Notes under the pieces: generated by a model
What the model was told of the DNA's origin: nothing
The model's database searches: none
Seen by the model: only the letters and a program-made list of their open reading frames with translations
Translations under genes and position numbers: made by a program
Part shown: positions 54,365 through 64,000 of the stretch, piece after piece
How the letters are laid out: each line of letters opens with the position of its first letter
Position numbering within the stretch: position 1 is the stretch's first letter
Source: Clytia hemisphaerica
Lineage: Eukaryota; Cnidaria; Hydrozoa; Leptothecata; Clytiidae
Direction of reading: 5' to 3'
Length of the DNA: 64,000 nt
Assembly (NCBI GenBank): GCA_902728285.1
Contig: CACVBU010000236.1
Coordinates: 558,001-622,000, forward strand

Positions 54365-54854
54365 ATATTTCCGACCATTAAATTTTCAAATTTTTAGAGC
54401 TTTGGATATTTCCGACCATCAAATGATATTTTCCAACCATTAAATTTTTAAATTTTCAGAGTTTTGGATATTTCCGACCATTACGCTATGATATTTCCTA
54501 CCATTAAATATATTTCCGCCCGTCTACGGAAAAAAAATTTGCAGCGACGTGATTATCCTAGTATGCTTAACCTCAGTAATTTGACCTTTTGTTGGAATGG
54601 AAGAGACAAAATAAGTTCCAGTATTTCAGAATTATATTTATGTGGGACCTTTCATTTATGATATAAAAACTGTACAGAACTTTGAGGTCAAAACATTAAT
54701 ATGTAATCTTCAAAATACCAACGACGTCTCAAAAGCAGAGAAGGAGTGTGGTGTGTTTGGGTGTTCATTGCCTCCTCCTCCACTATTTTTCCTTTCATTT
54801 CCATTGAATATGAACGTAACATCTTAGCATTTCTACAAACGAGGGATGGTGCGT

Positions 54855-61934
<7,080 letters not shown>

Positions 61935-62025
61935 TCAATAAACTTTGCAAAATATGGTACTAAAATTGTACTAATGCAAGATGAACACCCGTTTGTGACT
62001 CTGTTCTGTTGTGAAAGACCACATG

Positions 62026-62038
62026 CGAATATTTATGA
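62026..62038 (-). promoter_or_regulatory. TATA-like box of Hsp90
   Basis: On the minus strand GTCATAAATATTCG lies about 100 bp upstream of the ATG (61928) and just downstream of the heat-shock elements. This is a sensible place for a core promoter with transcription starting near 62000. Confidence 0.5.
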
Positions 62039-62056
62039 CTTTACCACGCTTAGCGA

Positions 62057-62141
62057 GCTCTAGAATGTTCTCTACGACCTGATTGGTCGAGGGCGAATTC
62101 CTGCTACCTGATTGGTCGATCAGACACTTCCAGAAAATTCC
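62057..62141 (-). promoter_or_regulatory. Hsp90 heat-shock elements and paired CCAAT boxes
   Basis: A perfect three-unit heat-shock element, TTCCAGAAAATTC (62128-62140, nTTCnnGAAnnTTCn), and a second, CTCTAGAATGTTC (62058-62070), flank two copies of CTGATTGGTCGA (inverted CCAAT boxes at 62082-62086 and 62111-62115). HSF1 binds such arrays and NF-Y binds CCAAT, so the gene is very probably heat-inducible. Confidence 0.85.
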
Positions 62142-62174
62142 ATCAAAGAACGAAAGTGAAAGACAGATGCGATG

Positions 62175-62476
62175 CGTTGCAACCACTGACCTTTATATAC
62201 CCTGGACAAAGCTTCTCAATCCCAGCCAAGCAAAATCTTTGATCGGAGTTTTTTGAAAATTGGTACCCTAATGTCGGCACTACTCGATAGCGGTGTAAAT
62301 GCATCGAGAGCGCTAGGTCTACTTTTCCTCAAATTTTTTTGATGATGTAGCGGCGTTAGACGTTAATTTTTAACATTGCAATGGCTTCTCCTTGGGTACC
62401 AATTCTAAAAAAACTCCAATCAAAGATGGCAGATATTGTTTGGTCCAGGGTTATATAAAGGTCAGTGGTTGCAACG
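62175..62476. repeat. Inverted repeat with outward-facing TATATAAAGG boxes
   Basis: 62175-62275 and 62388-62476 are inverted copies. Each outer end reads outward as CCAGGG(T)TATATAAAGGTC and then AGTGGTTGCAACG. Inner parts share CAAAATCTTTGATCGGAGTT-like sequence and GGTACC. It is either a MITE with CGTTGCAACCACTGACC ends or an inverted duplication of promoter sequence. No clear target duplication was seen. Confidence 0.7.
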
Positions 62477-62888
62477 AAGCGAGTGCAAGAATTTTGCTAG
62501 AAAAACAAGAGCCGCAAAATTTCGGATAAATGTTTTGAGTTGGGGGTTCCGACGTTGAACGACTACCTTGACTACCCATAGGTAGGTTGACCTTTACTTT
62601 TGGGGAATTTTTTTGGTCATTAGGGGATTTCCCTGTTCACCACAAGCAGTTATTTGACGCATCGAAATTAAAGGAAATTTAACAAAGCTCGCCGTTAGTG
62701 CTCGCCGTTTGTGATTAAAGTGACTTTGAAGACTTGAATGACTGACTGCTGATATGTTGAGCTTTTGGAACAAGGCAAAAAATTGAAATCTTGAGCATAT
62801 TTTGACCTTTTTTCAGCCAAAATGCAAACAAAAAACTTTAAACGTGATTTTCTCCATTTTTTTTAGAGACTCTGCAGTAGATAAGATA

Positions 62889-63083
62889 CAATTACTGATT
62901 CGTCAAAATTAATAAAAAAATCAAATGCTCAGGGCCAAGCATTCAAGCTTTTGACTTGAAATTTTGAGGGATTCTTTATATCCATAAAACGGAGATCCCC
63001 TATAATTTTCTATTAGAAATAAAAAAAGATGACGTCACTGTGAGCATTTGATTTTTTTATTAATTTTTACGAATCAGTAATTG
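62889..63083. mobile_element. Small foldback with CAATTACTGATTCGTCAAAA ends
   Basis: Inverted ends of about 43 bp (CAATTACTGATTCG, ATTAATAAAAAAATCAAATG and the complements) bound a 195-bp element. Confidence 0.7.
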
Positions 63084-63419
63084 TGCACTAAAAATGACAT
63101 AGCTCAGCAAAAAAAGACTCAATGGTCAATGTAGTCTTAGAAAATTATAGGGGACATCGAGAATTTGGTCTACAACACTCATAGTCATATGTTATGTAAT
63201 ATTTGAAATCGATCAGATAAAAATTACGGCCTCTATTTTCTGCAGAGTGGAATTGGAATTTTTTTTTTGGAAAATTCTTATTTTTACTTTGAGAAGTTTC
63301 ATTTGACCAAAAATTAAGTTATTTGGACCGATAATGACCGTTTTAGCGTTTTTGGTGGGGAACCACCTTATAAGTAATTTGCTTGCCCGCAAACTTTTTG
63401 AGAGGATTCGTGCATCTGC

Positions 63420-63655
63420 TATGCTAACTTTAAGAATCCTCCACTAACTTTAGGATTTGTCCACACACTTGGAGGACTTTTCCACTAACTTGAGGATTTG
63501 TCCATTAACTTGAAGATTTGTCCACTAACTTGAGGATTTGTCCACTAACTTGAGGATTCGTCCGCTAACTTGAGGAATTTCCACTAACTTGAGGATTTGT
63601 CCGCTAACTTGAGGAATTGTCCGAAAACTTGATTGAGAAATTGTCCGCCAGCTTG
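63420..63655. repeat. 20-bp minisatellite TCCACTAACTTGAGGATTTG
   Basis: About eleven degenerate units in tandem, with indels and substitutions (GAGGAATTGTCCG variants at the right). Non-coding. Confidence 0.9.
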
Positions 63656-63659
63656 CTCG

Positions 63660-64000
63660 GGGTACCTAAGGCACTCCTTAATGGTCACGTGAGGTTCTAC
63701 TTAACATAAATTATTTTTAATTTTAAGGTTTTTTCGAAGCCTTTTCGATATAGAAAAATGGGATGGGGCATGGTCAGATGGTCCCACTTGCTCCATAATT
63801 TAAAAAATTCGAAAAAACCTCATTTTCGCCCCATATTGATGACATCATAAAAATAAAATTATGAATAACTTTAAAATAGGAGAAAGCTTTTGACTTCAAA
63901 TTTTCAGCAATGGTGTAAATCGATGAAAGGAGGAAGCGACCCACAAAAAAGTTTCATTTTTTGATGACGTCAGCAAAATTTGCAAAAAGTCGTTTTGGCT
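63660..64000. other. Window end, no gene seen
   Basis: AT-rich sequence with GATGACATCAT and GATGACGTCA motifs like those in the repeats elsewhere. No coding exon recognised. Confidence 0.4.

Larger units (their letters stand above)
49968..54580. mobile_element. Large inverted-repeat element with many nested insertions
   Basis: The arms run from GAGGTTAAG (about 49970) through a CGTAGACGGGCGGAAATAT block and a TGGTCGGAAATATC array to CATCAGCAAAAAAATGTAAA and ACAAAGATGGTAGCAAAGGT (about 50390). The same sequence runs inverted from about 53365 to 54577. The whole is about 4.6 kb and the arms about 400 bp each once insertions are removed. Within it lie at least six further inverted-repeat elements, listed separately. 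I found no transposase frame. Confidence 0.7.

Noticed and set aside
62193-62203. TATATAAAGG as the main Hsp90 TATA box
   Set aside because: It lies upstream of the heat-shock elements and belongs to an inverted repeat. The TATA-like site at 62026-62038 is better placed.

Overview
This is a window of AT-rich animal (metazoan) nuclear DNA. The coding genes are split by GT-AG introns, the protein families are animal ones (Pecanex, rhodopsin-like seven-helix receptors, cytosolic Hsp90), and the spacers are crowded with LINEs, SINE-like pieces and short inverted-repeat DNA transposons. Intron-rich genes, intronless receptors nested in introns and the very heavy MITE/foldback load fit a marine invertebrate, possibly a cnidarian or another early-branching animal. 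I cannot fix the phylum from the sequence alone.

Layout. At 1-10.2 kb there are mobile elements only: a CR1-like LINE (about 1.92-5.95 kb, minus strand) nested inside inverted-repeat elements, a LINE remnant and several foldback elements. At 10.43-43.13 kb lies a complete Pecanex gene on the plus strand. I could chain 30 coding exons in frame (5,586 nt, 1,861 codons plus stop). Its introns host an ankyrin-repeat gene on the opposite strand (12.36-16.94 kb, ten exons, 800 codons), an intronless receptor-like gene on the minus strand (31.76-32.80 kb), a 5'-truncated LINE (36.96-38.46 kb), two SINE-like copies and many MITEs. At 45.34-46.66 kb lies an intronless rhodopsin-family GPCR on the plus strand. 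At 48.2-54.6 kb there is a dense nest of foldback and terminal-inverted-repeat elements, several with exact target-site duplications. At 54.86-61.93 kb lies a complete cytosolic Hsp90 gene on the minus strand (seven exons, 721 codons plus stop, ending MEEVD). Heat-shock elements and CCAAT boxes sit directly upstream of its start codon. At 62.2-64 kb there are inverted repeats and a 20-bp minisatellite.

No operon or pathway links these genes. They are unrelated housekeeping, structural and receptor genes. The most informative content is the transposon archaeology. Many elements are bounded by exact direct repeats of 2, 5, 7, 8, 9 or 10 bp, so several superfamilies can be told apart and some insertion orders read directly. 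Splice chains were worked out by hand from GT/AG sites, reading phase and family similarity, with no alignment tool or transcript evidence.
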